The notes beneath the pieces were generated by a model, which ran no database searches, was not told where the DNA came from, and saw only the letters and a program-made list of their open reading frames with translations. This document shows positions 22,839 to 31,996 of a stretch of 64,000 bases of DNA, one piece after another. Origin of the DNA: Bolinopsis microptera. Lineage: Eukaryota; Ctenophora; Tentaculata; Lobata; Bolinopsidae. The DNA is taken from the NCBI RefSeq assembly GCF_026151205.1, contig NC_087078.1, forward strand, positions 16,137,118 to 16,201,117. The letters are read 5' to 3'. Numbering within the stretch: position 1 is the first letter of the stretch; every line of letters starts with the position of its first letter. The translations under genes and the position numbers were made by a program.

Positions 22839-24036
22839 AGTAGATGGGAATGTGTGAAGGCCCGTCATCAAGTAGCCCCCAGCCACTCACAGCACGCCCT
22901 CAGGTCACGTGACAGCACGTCACAAGGGTCACGTGACAGATCACATGTCATGTAACCACGTGACAAGCTCGTTAATTAAATGTCAAGGTCACGTGACAAG
23001 ATAATTGACCAATAAGGAGTCAGAACGTCATGATGAATAAATTAATAATCCCGACTAAAGGATCTAAAGTCTGATTAAACGGTTGCCAAGTAGATTCCTG
23101 TTATTTGATCACTGGTTACGTGTTTAACTTTAGCATCACATGACATGAATGTTATTTGAACCTTGAGATCATGTGACAGACGTCATTTGATTACCCGTCA
23201 CATGTTTAACTTTAGCATCATGTGACATGAATGTTATTTGAACCTATGAATGTTATTTGAACCATGAGGTCACGTGACATGAGTCACATCACATTTGACA
23301 CTTCTCATTGGAAAATCTAACAATAGAAGGAACCCGGGACGTGTTCAATTGGCGATCCCTAGCAGAATACCTGTTCGATTGAATACACATGACCACACTA
23401 CTTGTTGGCTTGATCATACTTTTAATCCTATGTACAAGTTTGTTGCAGCATGAGGATGATCATCAACTCTTTTTGCTTTTATTTGGTAGCCAATTAGTAA
23501 TTCAATCAAGCAGGTATTCCGCAGGAGCCACCAATTGAACACGTCACGGATTCCTCCTACAACCATACGTGCAAAAGTTTTATTTATATGGGGAGAAATT
23601 GTAAAATATTTCCTTGTATTTTTCAAAAACTCTTTGGGAATGGTCGATAATTAGCTGTGCAAATGAACTGCATAACCAACCAATGTAATTTGGAACTGTC
23701 TCATTTATTTTGAAACTCTTTGAATCTGATTTTGACTAGTGTGAAAGGATACAAGTGAAACGAACACATCAGATAAAAAGAAATATGAATCAACAATACA
23801 TTATTAACAAGTATATAAAATTAACAAATATCTAAAATTTTTAGTAGATTCCCCTGCTTCCAACCTGATACATTGTAGACATTCCCAAGCTTTAGACTTG
23901 GAATTTTCTCATATACCAAGTTCTTGGGAAATATCACACAAATAAATGGCTTGGGATCATTTCCTGTTGATTCCAGAGTCAATGGAAGCAGTTCAATCCG
24001 ATATCCGGTTGAGTGGAGATACTGTTTGGAGGTAGA
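22839..24036 (+). repeat. Polinton left terminal inverted repeat
   Basis: 1,198 bp, matching 33689-34886 inverted. I found one substitution by eye (in the A-run near 23706, versus 34017). The outer 450 bp carry five CACGTG sites (22907, 22930, 22957, 22990, 23271) and several CACATG/CATGTG variants within duplicated TAACTTTAGCATCA…GAATGTTATTTGAACC units. The inner end includes the last ~70 codons of the minus-strand gene at 23821. Confidence 0.95.
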
Positions 24037-24414
24037 GCCCATCAAACGCATGGGTTGATCACTGACCCGCTCTGGTTTATTCTCTGATGGTTGACTTGAG
24101 CATTCATTACACTCCATCCGTTGAGTGTCAATGACTTCATTGCCAGAACCACAGTTAGGGCATAGTTCGACTCCACAGAGGTAAATTAAGTCCAGTGTTG
24201 GGAATTTACCATCTTTGAGATGATAATTCACACAAACCGCATCTCCTTGATCAAATCGCTTCTCGCCATCCTCCGTGAGTATGAGACGTTCATCCCAAAT
24301 GTTGAATCGCAGAATCTTGCGGTCGAAAGCTATAGGACAGCTTAACAAGAGCTTGTGGTATCCTCGTTCCTGTTTCTGAAGTTCCTCGATGAATCCAAGC
24401 TGAGACAATCCCAT
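23821..24414 (-). CDS. Polinton protein with zinc ribbon, possible OB-fold
   Basis: 197 residues from ATG 24414; the frame extends a little further upstream without an ATG. A CPNCGSGN...CNEC pair of Cys motifs in the middle forms a probable zinc ribbon. The beta-rich C-terminal half ends KLGNVYNVSGWKQGN, which looks like an OB-fold strand pattern. A role in binding single-stranded DNA during element replication is inference only. A TATA-like CTATATAAC lies about 100 bp upstream. The last ~70 codons lie inside the left terminal repeat and so are duplicated, without a start, at 33689-33904 in the right one. Confidence 0.6.
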   Translation of the reverse strand: MGLSQLGFIEELQKQERGYHKLLLSCPIAFDRKILRFNIWDERLILTEDGEKRFDQGDAVCVNYHLKDGKFPTLDLIYLCGVELCPNCGSGNEVIDTQRMECNECSSQPSENKPERVSDQPMRLMGSTSKQYLHSTGYRIELLPLTLESTGNDPKPFICVIFPKNLVYEKIPSLKLGNVYNVSGWKQGNLLKILDIC

Positions 24415-24456
24415 AACTAGTTCAAGTTTCAAACAAAGATGATGAACAGCAGACAA

Positions 24457-25017
24457 AATGTGTAGCGTAGCAAAAATTGGTTAGGAAGAACTGATTCTGT
24501 GACAATGAAAAACCTGTTATATAGCTGCAGAAACTGGATTGCTAATTATGAAAACTGGATTACCTCATCGTCGCATGATAATCAATGAGCAGTAAAAATT
24601 AATAAAGATAAGAGGATCAAATAAATTAAAACTTTACGTCATTTTTTTTTTTACTATGGATTCAATGATATTTGAGGAGATGACGTAGTTCAGGACATTA
24701 GCAGTTGACATGAACGGTTTTTTGTCACTGCTTGCAGATTAGGATGTTTGTTGCAAAAAATATAAATATTAGGAAAATATATCACAGAGACTATAAAAAC
24801 AATACAACCATGTAAATTTGAATCACTCTAATATGAACAACATTTTTGTAAAATGCATGGAGACTTACTTTCAAAAGAATAAAAGTCTGCACAGAGTACA
24901 CACGAGTAAAAATCTATTTGTAGACTCACTGAGGGAATATGCCAGATATAAAAACAAGAGACATGACAAGAATCACTCATTTCTTGTTTGACACTTTTGC
25001 TTACGTTAGTCCTCTGC
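24457..25017. other. Polinton intergenic region between divergent genes
   Basis: AT-rich spacer between the leftward gene at 23821-24414 and the rightward block. It contains TATA-like sequences near 24510 (for the leftward gene) and 24792-24799 (rightward). No protein is recognised. Confidence 0.5.
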
Positions 25018-25512
25018 ATGTTGGTAGCTAATCACGACAACTGGTTGGGTTATCTTGTGGCTGTGTTTGTTGAAGAAACTCTGAATCAATCTAAACAATG
25101 CTGCCCGGGGTGTCACAACAAGAAAAATTCAGCTCTTCTACATTCGCATCACCACAATGGACTACTCGAGAAGCTTCACCAATTCCACCCTGTTGTGAAA
25201 GAGAAAATGCTCGGGAAAATGGTTGAACTAGTGCAAGATTACACCATAAAGTTCCCTGATCCTCAAATGTATGATGATATTGGAAAAAAAGTTCTTAAAT
25301 CGATTGGGAAAGATTTTCTACAACAGAGCACCCCAACATTTGTCTATTACAGTCATTATCTTAACCCTAAAGTGGATGAGGCAATCAATTGTCTGCCACA
25401 AATGCACGTCAAGCCAATGAATTGGAAACGTGCAGCTTCTACAATGAGTAAAGAAAACATCACACAACGGAAGCGTGTAAAAAAGACAGTTGACACTGTA
25501 AATACTATTTAA
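25018..25512 (+). CDS. Polinton conserved-looking Cys/His protein, function unknown
   Basis: 164 residues if started at ATG 25018; ten upstream codons in frame lack an ATG. The N-terminal part has CCPGCHNKK followed by an HSHHH run, a possible metal site. The rest is helical and charged, ending in a basic, lysine/arginine-rich tail (KRVKKT). It is the first gene of the rightward block. I do not recognise the family with certainty. Confidence 0.55.
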   Translation: MLVANHDNWLGYLVAVFVEETLNQSKQCCPGCHNKKNSALLHSHHHNGLLEKLHQFHPVVKEKMLGKMVELVQDYTIKFPDPQMYDDIGKKVLKSIGKDFLQQSTPTFVYYSHYLNPKVDEAINCLPQMHVKPMNWKRAASTMSKENITQRKRVKKTVDTVNTI

Positions 25513-25553
25513 GGGGGGGCTTCTATAGAGCTCATTAGATATATCATAGCAAA

Positions 25554-26045
25554 ATGATTGATTTCGTCGTAACAGTATTTTCAACTTTGAATCTCCTGCA
25601 ATTTGATTATTGTGCAGTTAAACATAATGCAAGCTACATTTATGTTGATTCCTACGAAATTTTATTTGGTGTCATGGATGGTTCTATAATGACACACTAC
25701 AACATATCAATAAACGAACCATGCAAGAATACTCTGCCTCCTGTCACTGATCTGAAGAAAGCTATTGATTATACCATAGTAACTGAGTCAAACATGGTGA
25801 TGACTAGACCATCATATTCAACAGTTACAGCTCTGCCAATTGTTGAAAAAAATGTAACTGAGGAAGAAATAAAGGGAAATCGTAAATGTGGCAAGCAGGA
25901 TTATTATTTACTCTTAGCATCTGTAGTTACATTTGGGGTTGGTCTCGTTATGAAACCTGACAGATTGTATGATAAAATGAGGATTCTCTTACAGTCTTCA
26001 GTTTATGAAGGTAATGATTTATCAAGAATCCGAAACAAGCTTTAG
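25554..26045 (+). CDS. Polinton putative membrane protein
   Basis: 163 residues from ATG 25554, 41 bp after the previous stop. It has a hydrophobic N-terminus, several N-x-S/T sites, and one clear transmembrane stretch (about residues 120-136, YLLLASVVTFGVGLVM) followed by a basic tail. A single-pass envelope- or membrane-associated protein is possible. I do not recognise the family. Confidence 0.5.
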   Translation: MIDFVVTVFSTLNLLQFDYCAVKHNASYIYVDSYEILFGVMDGSIMTHYNISINEPCKNTLPPVTDLKKAIDYTIVTESNMVMTRPSYSTVTALPIVEKNVTEEEIKGNRKCGKQDYYLLLASVVTFGVGLVMKPDRLYDKMRILLQSSVYEGNDLSRIRNKL

Positions 26046-26130
26046 GATGAATTTACACCATCCTCCAGACAGTATAGTCGAGCATAAAACCGTAGTAGTG
26101 AGTGACATCATTACCTAAGATAACTGATAC

Positions 26131-26138
26131 TATAAAAG
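26131..26138 (+). promoter_or_regulatory. TATA box (TATAAAAG)
   Basis: TATAAAAG 65 bp upstream of ATG 26196. It is one of four similarly placed boxes before rightward Polinton genes. Confidence 0.5.
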
Positions 26139-26195
26139 AACTTTTTATTGGTAATTACATCATTTCTGCCCAAACATTTTATCGTCCGTTACATA

Positions 26196-26657
26196 ATGTC
26201 TTGTGTCATTGCTCTTGAAGGGTTTCAATTATCCCAGCGATTTATTGTCAAAGAATTAACAATCTTGTTCGAGTCAAACAGCTATCAACATTTTCAATTC
26301 AATAGTCCAACTGACCTTATAATTGGAAACAGGGATTGGAACACCATCAGATGGCATCAGAACAAATCTGGTTTAATTCTCCAAGATGATCGATTTCTAC
26401 CCTATGAAATAATTGGCTACATTCTTGGACAAGTGGCAAATTCAAGAATCTACTGTGCTGGGAACCATGCCAAGTCTGTCCTCTCATCATATCTACCTGC
26501 ATCAGATATTGTAGACATTTGCCAGGAGTGGAATTTCAAATATCCGCTGATACTTCAAGACTCCCCATGCTTTTCTCCTCACAATAGTAGATACTGTAGT
26601 CTTAGCAAAGCAAGAACAATCAGAACAGCGGTGCATATTTTTCAAATTCAGGATTAG
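26196..26657 (+). CDS. Polinton-associated conserved protein, possible nuclease-like fold
   Basis: 153 residues from ATG 26196 (MSCVIALEGFQ). Features I associate with a family common around Mavericks and other invertebrate transposons: ALEGFQL followed by FIVKELTILFE near the start, and a CFSPHNSRYC segment near the end (CFxxHNxRYC). The early acidic residues and the alternating strands suggest an RNase H-like or exonuclease-like fold, but this is not established. TATA box 65 bp upstream. Confidence 0.6.
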   Translation: MSCVIALEGFQLSQRFIVKELTILFESNSYQHFQFNSPTDLIIGNRDWNTIRWHQNKSGLILQDDRFLPYEIIGYILGQVANSRIYCAGNHAKSVLSSYLPASDIVDICQEWNFKYPLILQDSPCFSPHNSRYCSLSKARTIRTAVHIFQIQD

Positions 26658-26745
26658 TTTAATGTTAATTATGTTTAATATGTTTTTCTTGAAATATTGT
26701 TTTATTTGTCTATTTAAACTAAAATATTGAAGGAAAGTTTGAGTG

Positions 26746-27210
26746 ATGAAAGTACAAATAATTCTGATATCAGAAACAGCTTCCTTGAAAATTAATTTCC
26801 AAAAACAACTGTTTGTTGAAAAGCACCGAATAGCCTTATTAAGCATTCAGTATCCACGATTAGGAAAATTGAAAAATGAAGAAAAGAGAGCTAAACGTCT
26901 TGCCAAACACTCACTTGTCATTGGAGATTCTATTACAGTTTTTGTGCATTGTGATAAAGTGAGAGAAAACGTGTATGTAAACGACAAATTTCCTCATCTT
27001 TCCAGCTCATCTTTCCAATGCTTGGATGTGATTCAGCTTAAATTTGAACAAGATTACAACGTGACTGAGATTCAAAATCCAACTTATCATGATATGAGCA
27101 CAGATGGTATATTCAATTTGAATATTGAGATACGAGATTTGAATGGTGAATTAGTGGAACTACCAGAAGGTGGCTATATTGTCATGAAAATTGGAATACA
27201 ACCACAATGA
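26746..27210 (+). CDS. Second penton-like jelly-roll protein (paralogue of 29369)
   Basis: 154 residues from ATG 26746. The C-terminal half is clearly related to the penton-like protein at 29369-30148: both have EIQNPTYHD/EVQNPVFHD followed by a D/S-rich turn, I(E/D)IR(D/N), LNGELV/VFGDLV and a final beta strand. The N-terminal part is much shorter than in the other gene. It is probably a second minor capsid or penton-base-like subunit, or a spike (inference). It lies immediately before the integrase. Confidence 0.65.
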   Translation: MKVQIILISETASLKINFQKQLFVEKHRIALLSIQYPRLGKLKNEEKRAKRLAKHSLVIGDSITVFVHCDKVRENVYVNDKFPHLSSSSFQCLDVIQLKFEQDYNVTEIQNPTYHDMSTDGIFNLNIEIRDLNGELVELPEGGYIVMKIGIQPQ

Positions 27211-27270
27211 GTAAGTAATCTAATTTCTTGATTGTTGCTATTTATATGCCATGAATTTGGACACTGTATC

Positions 27271-28304
27271 ATGGATCTTGTAGAATTGTACAATGATCCC
27301 TCATTCGAAGGATCATTTGCAGGTCAGAAAAAGTTTTATGATGAGGTCAAAAAGCTGTTCCCTAATATCACATTGAAGCAAATCAAAAAATTTCTGATGA
27401 CTGAAAAGAGTTACTATCTTCATAAACCTGTCAGAAGACCCAAGTTTTATCGGAAAGTCTATACCAAAGATATCAATTATCTATGGCAAGCTGATTTACT
27501 TTTTCTCGAGAAGTTCTGGAGACTAAACAAAGGCTATCGTTACTGCTGTTTTGTTATTGATACATTGTCCAAGAAGCTATGGGCTTACCCTCTAAAGCGA
27601 AAAACGGGTCTAGAACTCACTAAAGCATTAACACCGTTACTCACATCAGAGCGTCCTAAAAAATTACAGGTTTATTATGTTGTATATATTTTTGAATAAA
27701 TCATACATTATAAAACACATGATATGAAATTATGATTGTATAACGTTAAATATTACAGGTTGACAATGGAACTGAATTCTACAACAGCTCCTTCAAGCAA
27801 ATTCTAAGTGCGTTGGGTGTATCATTGTATAGCACATACTCAGATAAGAAGGCAAGCATAGTTGAGAGGGTACAGAGGACAATAAGAGGAAGGCTTTTCA
27901 AAGTATTTACAGCACGCAATACAAAAAAATGGATTGATGTTCTACCACAGTTGGTGGAAAGCTATAATAACTCCAAGCATAGAACCATTGGTATGAAACC
28001 TAATGAAGTACGACCTGAACATGTACAACAACTATTGAAGCGCATATATCAGAATAGCGAATATCTGAAAACCATTAGAGAGGAAAAATATCGCAAGAGA
28101 CTGCTCAAAGTTGGAAATTTGGTGCGGATAGCCAAAACGAAGGGTTTCTTATCAAAAGAAGCTGTGCAGAAGTGGACATTGGAAATGTTTAAAATTAGAA
28201 CAGTTGAGAGACAAAATTTTCCGATAACATATTTGCTAACTGATCTTAACGATGAGGATGTTTTAGGATCATTTTATCGAGAAGAACTTCAGCAGATGTC
28301 TTGA
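27271..28304 (+). CDS. Polinton retroviral-like integrase (two exons)
   Basis: Exons 27271-27669 and 27759-28304 flank an 89-bp GT...AG intron (27670-27758) in phase 0; the unspliced frame ends shortly after the donor. About 314 residues. The DDE triad is visible: D75 (LWQADLL), D135 at the start of exon 2 (VDNGTEF) and E169 (IVERVQR). The C-terminus has an SH3-like KVGNLVRI segment. It cuts and joins element ends, giving the 6-bp duplication. No chromodomain is seen. The N-terminal start is uncertain, and a further 5' exon is possible because GTAAGT directly follows the stop of the previous gene. Confidence 0.88.
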
Positions 28305-28331
28305 TTTTGTACAATAATGAGAAAAAAAATC

Positions 28332-28339
28332 TATAAAAG
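28332..28339 (+). promoter_or_regulatory. TATA box (TATAAAAG) before ATPase
   Basis: TATAAAAG 58 bp upstream of ATG 28390. Confidence 0.55.
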
Positions 28340-28389
28340 TATAGACAATTGCATCTGAATGAATTTGTGACTAGTTTCCTATTACAATA

Positions 28390-29019
28390 ATGTTGAAGTT
28401 CTATGCAAATTCCAATATTATGGTTGTTGGAGCTACCTCATCTGGAAAGACAACAACTGTGTTAGAAATAATCAGACAAAGGTTGATTGAACCTTTCCCC
28501 CGTCACTTGATATATCTTTACGGAGCAAAGCAGAGTTTTATGGACACCTGGAATAAGGATAAAAATAACCCAAAAATTGAATTTGTCTGTGGTCTGCAGC
28601 TGGAGATTCTTGACAAATTTAACGGTCCAAAGCTTCTCATTATTGATGATCTTTGTTTATCCCAAAATAAGGATCTAGCCAACCATTTCATCAGAGGTAG
28701 TCATCACCTTCAGACGACTACAATCTACATCTCACATTCAATATTTCTCAATGATGATAATTATAGAATGATGTCTGCCAATTGTCAATATATGTTGATC
28801 ATGAGAAACAAGAGGAACTTGGCTCAACTTACGAGATTAGCCCGTCAAATACTTGGATCGGACTATTTAAGGATTCTCGAGGCCTATGAATACAATAAAA
28901 ACAATCAGTTTGGATTCGTTTTGTTGTCATTTCATCCAAAAGTTCCAGAGGAATTGCTTGTGCTTTCGGATTTTTTTAAACAATGTCCAAGCGTGTTTCT
29001 GACAGAAAAAAACATCTAA
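28390..29019 (+). CDS. Genome-packaging ATPase (FtsK/HerA, A32-like)
   Basis: 209 residues, ATG 28390. Walker A GATSSGKT at residues 14-21; Walker B LLIIDD with D86/D87; downstream YISHS fits the sensor region. The length suits the compact Polinton/adintovirus ATPases. It is predicted to pump DNA into capsids. The 3' end overlaps the next gene by 37 bp in another frame. Confidence 0.9.
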   Translation: MLKFYANSNIMVVGATSSGKTTTVLEIIRQRLIEPFPRHLIYLYGAKQSFMDTWNKDKNNPKIEFVCGLQLEILDKFNGPKLLIIDDLCLSQNKDLANHFIRGSHHLQTTTIYISHSIFLNDDNYRMMSANCQYMLIMRNKRNLAQLTRLARQILGSDYLRILEAYEYNKNNQFGFVLLSFHPKVPEELLVLSDFFKQCPSVFLTEKNI

Positions 29020-29324
29020 AAGACAATTATAAAGCACTTCAAACACTAGCTCACATTGGACCAAAGAAAGCTCTTGTAATTATCAACAATTCACCCAAGA
29101 AATTTCTTCATACTATTAGATCTGTTGCCAAGTCTACATTGGATGGTACCATACCCCTGAAGGATCATCATGTTAAACAGCTGAGAAGACACAAAAAACT
29201 TATTCGGACAATAGCAGGAAGTAGATCCGCATATCACATCAAGAAATCTGTCAGTCAACAAGGCGGATCTTTTTTCAAAACTGTCCTAAGCATGTTGCTA
29301 CCTCTGATTCCAATGATTGTCTAA
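28983..29324 (+). CDS. Small basic protein with GG motif and hydrophobic tail
   Basis: 113 residues, ATG 28983, starting inside the ATPase gene. Lys/Arg-rich and helical, then QQGGS, then a hydrophobic C-terminal stretch (VLSMLLPLIPMIV). Proteins of this shape, basic body with GG then a membrane-active tail, accompany capsid genes in Mavericks and adintovirus-like genomes. The GG could be a cleavage site for the element's adenain-like protease. Virion core or membrane-lytic role inferred. Confidence 0.7.
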   Translation: MSKRVSDRKKHLKDNYKALQTLAHIGPKKALVIINNSPKKFLHTIRSVAKSTLDGTIPLKDHHVKQLRRHKKLIRTIAGSRSAYHIKKSVSQQGGSFFKTVLSMLLPLIPMIV

Positions 29325-29332
29325 TGTACCTC

Positions 29333-29340
29333 TATATAAG
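29333..29340 (+). promoter_or_regulatory. TATA box (TATATAAG) before penton-like gene
   Basis: CTCTATATAAG 36 bp upstream of ATG 29369; the same CTCTATATAAG recurs before 30175. Confidence 0.65.
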
Positions 29341-29368
29341 TATACCTGGTTATTAACAGTTACATGAC

Positions 29369-30148
29369 ATGATGGATGTGATAACTGTAACGAGTCTTGG
29401 GCAAAATCCAGCAAGTTTTATATCAAACTTTTCCAATTCAATACAGTTGTCCGAGGGCTATGAAATTGGATTGTTGAAAATTGCATGTCCTCCCATCTTT
29501 AACGTTTCAAATGATAACAATAAGCTCTATATTGTTAAAAAGGATGATGTTAACTCAAAGCTTGTATTTGAGATTCCCCAGAACTTTTATCCAACTACCC
29601 ATGATCTTGCTCAATCAATATATCAAGTTCTCACTTTTGAAGAAAATCATGATGAAGATGAAGCTATCGACTTAAAGGTTAACCTAAGATATCAAGGAGC
29701 GAGTGGAAGTGCCGATCATTCCAAATTAACCATGCAGCTGATTGATAAAAAACTCAACTTCACAGCAAGTGACGATAAACCTGGAAATATACTAGATCTT
29801 TTGGAGTTTAGAATAAAGAACTTTTCAGCTAGATCGCTGGTGATACAAAATTATGATTTAACTGCACAGGATCAAATATGCTTTATCTATAGTTCTATAG
29901 TATCAAATTCTTTGATTAATTATAATGTGTCCCGTTTACTTGATACTGTACCAATCAAGTCTAGTAGAAACGGTGGCTATTATATGCTAGAAGTTCAAAA
30001 TCCTGTTTTTCATGATGTATCTTCTTCAAGTTTCATTAACATTGCTTTTGATATTCGTAATGTTTTTGGGGATTTGGTGCAGTTTGTTACAGGTCTTCCT
30101 GTGATTTTAACTCTTGGACTTAGGAAAAAGCATGTTCCCTCTATATAA
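29369..30148 (+). CDS. Penton-like minor capsid protein
   Basis: 259 residues, ATG 29369 (a second ATG follows at once). Beta-rich sequence with the Polinton/adintovirus penton pattern: an N-terminal strand region about ISNFSNSIQLSEGYEIGL, a middle region with NFYPT, and a C-terminal jelly-roll end EVQNPVFHDV...FDIRNVFGDLV. It forms the capsid vertices in the related viruses. Position between packaging ATPase and hexon matches that role. A shorter paralogue is at 26746. Confidence 0.82.
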   Translation: MMDVITVTSLGQNPASFISNFSNSIQLSEGYEIGLLKIACPPIFNVSNDNNKLYIVKKDDVNSKLVFEIPQNFYPTTHDLAQSIYQVLTFEENHDEDEAIDLKVNLRYQGASGSADHSKLTMQLIDKKLNFTASDDKPGNILDLLEFRIKNFSARSLVIQNYDLTAQDQICFIYSSIVSNSLINYNVSRLLDTVPIKSSRNGGYYMLEVQNPVFHDVSSSSFINIAFDIRNVFGDLVQFVTGLPVILTLGLRKKHVPSI

Positions 30149-30149
30149 G
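30142..30149 (+). promoter_or_regulatory. TATA box (TATATAAG) before capsid cassette
   Basis: CTCTATATAAG 33 bp upstream of the ATG at 30175; it overlaps the end of the penton-like gene. Confidence 0.65.
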
Positions 30150-30174
30150 GAAATGAATTCAGATACATTTAACA

Positions 30175-30354
30175 ATGCGATTTTTACTTGTTGCTGCCGA
30201 CAAAAGTTCCAAAATACCGATTCAAGTGCCTTCTGAATTGATTTCTAAATCTGTGAAGAGAGGTAGTAAAATATCAAAAGTCAGGGTTGAAAAGCGAGGT
30301 AAAAAGAAGCAGCCGAAAAAGATTAAACAGATTGCCAGAGCTATAGCAAAATGA
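30175..30354 (+). CDS. Small very basic protein (59 residues)
   Basis: ATG 30175 to TGA 30352-30354. The second half is strongly basic (KRGSKISK, EKRGKKKQPKK, KQIARAIAK). It begins 33 bp after a TATA box and its stop overlaps the next start as ATGA (30351-30354). The charge and position suggest a DNA-condensing core protein like adenoviral basic core proteins (inference). Confidence 0.72.
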   Translation: MRFLLVAADKSSKIPIQVPSELISKSVKRGSKISKVRVEKRGKKKQPKKIKQIARAIAK

Positions 30355-30704
30355 GACAAATTTATGTTCCTGACAGAGATACCTACAAAATATACCATCA
30401 ATATTTTAATAACCAAGCTGGAGGGGGGTATGGTCATGGATCATACATCTATTCCAATAATCAAGTTGGTGGAGGCATCGGAGGATTTTTTCGCAGTGCT
30501 CTGAAATTTGCAATGCCCATCGGTAAAAAACTACTATATAAGGGATGGGAGTTGGCTAAACCTGAACTTAAAAAAGTTGCTAAATCAGGCGCTGACGCAT
30601 TTACTCGTGTAGCAGAGGATAAAGTACAACAGCTATCAAGTAAAGCACAACATAAATTTAGTTCTTACGGAAAACGAAGAAAGACTGACGCACTAGGATC
30701 ATGA
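30351..30704 (+). CDS. Gly-rich, amphipathic protein, protein VI-like
   Basis: 117 residues, ATG 30351, overlapping the previous stop by ATGA and ending in the next ATGA (30701). It starts with Tyr-rich YKIYHQYF, then NNQAGGGYG and NNQVGGGIGG, then an amphipathic helix FFRSALKFAMPIGKKLL and a basic tail. This Y..Y/QAGGG/GIGGFF layout is typical of a Maverick protein likened to adenovirus pVI. The QVGG/QAGG positions could be protease sites. A membrane-disruption or capsid-cement role is inferred. Confidence 0.75.
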   Translation: MRQIYVPDRDTYKIYHQYFNNQAGGGYGHGSYIYSNNQVGGGIGGFFRSALKFAMPIGKKLLYKGWELAKPELKKVAKSGADAFTRVAEDKVQQLSSKAQHKFSSYGKRRKTDALGS

Positions 30705-31996
30705 CAAAGTATGTGAACAGCTCAGAAGCAATAACATCTAACTTGATGTTATGGAACCCGCTTCATACTCAAACTTCCATAGTTGAGACTCATGTTGAGG
30801 AAGTATATCCCCAGACAGGAATCGACTATTCGGATACTGTGTCATTTTTGATCAAAGCCAATTCAAAACTTATGTTACAAAAGATTGAAATCATAACAGA
30901 AATCCGTGTATTGACAGCAGCTGGAGAGGCTCCTGCTGCAAACACCAATGTTTCGGTAGTATCAAACCTTGCAAACGCTATTTGGCGGTCTGTGGATGTT
31001 GTTATAGGAGGGCAAAATATTTTACAGAGCTTTGATAACAGCTATAACATTGGATCTTTTTTTGATATTGTGTTGAACACACCAAAGAGACGATCACATT
31101 ACCTGCATATGAAAGAACTGTTTCTAATGGATGAAGCAACAAGCAAGGCGAACTCTGAAAGTAGCATAATTCATCCTGCTGCTAATGTTGTAAACAAAAG
31201 CATGCGTGAAAGAGCACACAAAGTTGCAGGAGGCAGATCTGTAACCCTAATATCAGATTTGAATTGTAGTTTATTCAAAACTGGGAAATTGCTTCCAACC
31301 AATCTAGATGTCCGCATATCCTTGACCAAGAATTATGATGGTTATTGTCTTTTAGAAGCTGCTGATGGGGCCCATAAAATCAAATTTGATAAATGTTATC
31401 TGAGAGTAACTTATCAACAGCCTAGTGACATTTGTCTTCACTTGATTGAACAGAAGCTGTTGAAAGCACCTGCTGTTTATCAAGCGGAGGAGGGTAAAGT
31501 TAGTTTCCATTCAATACCTGCTGGTAATGAAGTAGTAACTATAAACAATCTGTTTCCTCAAGGTAATTTACCTGTTTTGTTTACATTTGCTGTACAAGAT
31601 CGAGCTGCCTATGGAAATGTAAGAAACAAGAATCCATACACGTTTCATAGTATAAGAAAAGCTCAAGTCTATGTTGGAGGGAAGCCATACTATCCAAGTG
31701 CGTTGCAGGGTAAAACAATGTTATTTGATGCCTTTTTTGAAGCAATTGGATATAAAGACACAGACAGGGAGTGTCTAATTACCCCACACAATTATCACAT
31801 CCATCCTTTGCTTGCTGTAGACTTGACAGCTGACCGGAATTCCAACAAGCATCATCTGAACCTAAGTAAAAGTGCAGAGGTCAAGTTGAACATTGAGTTT
31901 GATAACGCTGCAGCTGAGGGACTCATTCTGCTAGTTTACGCTTACTACGATCGAATCATTGAAATTAACTCAGATAGAAGCATCAAGGTGCTATGA
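30701..31996 (+). CDS. Major capsid protein (double jelly-roll, hexon-like)
   Basis: 431 residues, ATG 30701. Near the N-terminus it has the LWNPLHTQTSI segment and the strand-rich SVDVVIGGQNI; the C-terminal half has EVVTINNLFPQGNLPVL, the YVGGKPYYPSA segment and a final strand LILLVYAYYD, in line with Polinton major capsid proteins. The length suits a double jelly-roll without large towers. It overlaps both neighbours by 4 bp (ATGA). It implies the element family encodes virions. Confidence 0.88.
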   Translation: MTKYVNSSEAITSNLMLWNPLHTQTSIVETHVEEVYPQTGIDYSDTVSFLIKANSKLMLQKIEIITEIRVLTAAGEAPAANTNVSVVSNLANAIWRSVDVVIGGQNILQSFDNSYNIGSFFDIVLNTPKRRSHYLHMKELFLMDEATSKANSESSIIHPAANVVNKSMRERAHKVAGGRSVTLISDLNCSLFKTGKLLPTNLDVRISLTKNYDGYCLLEAADGAHKIKFDKCYLRVTYQQPSDICLHLIEQKLLKAPAVYQAEEGKVSFHSIPAGNEVVTINNLFPQGNLPVLFTFAVQDRAAYGNVRNKNPYTFHSIRKAQVYVGGKPYYPSALQGKTMLFDAFFEAIGYKDTDRECLITPHNYHIHPLLAVDLTADRNSNKHHLNLSKSAEVKLNIEFDNAAAEGLILLVYAYYDRIIEINSDRSIKVL

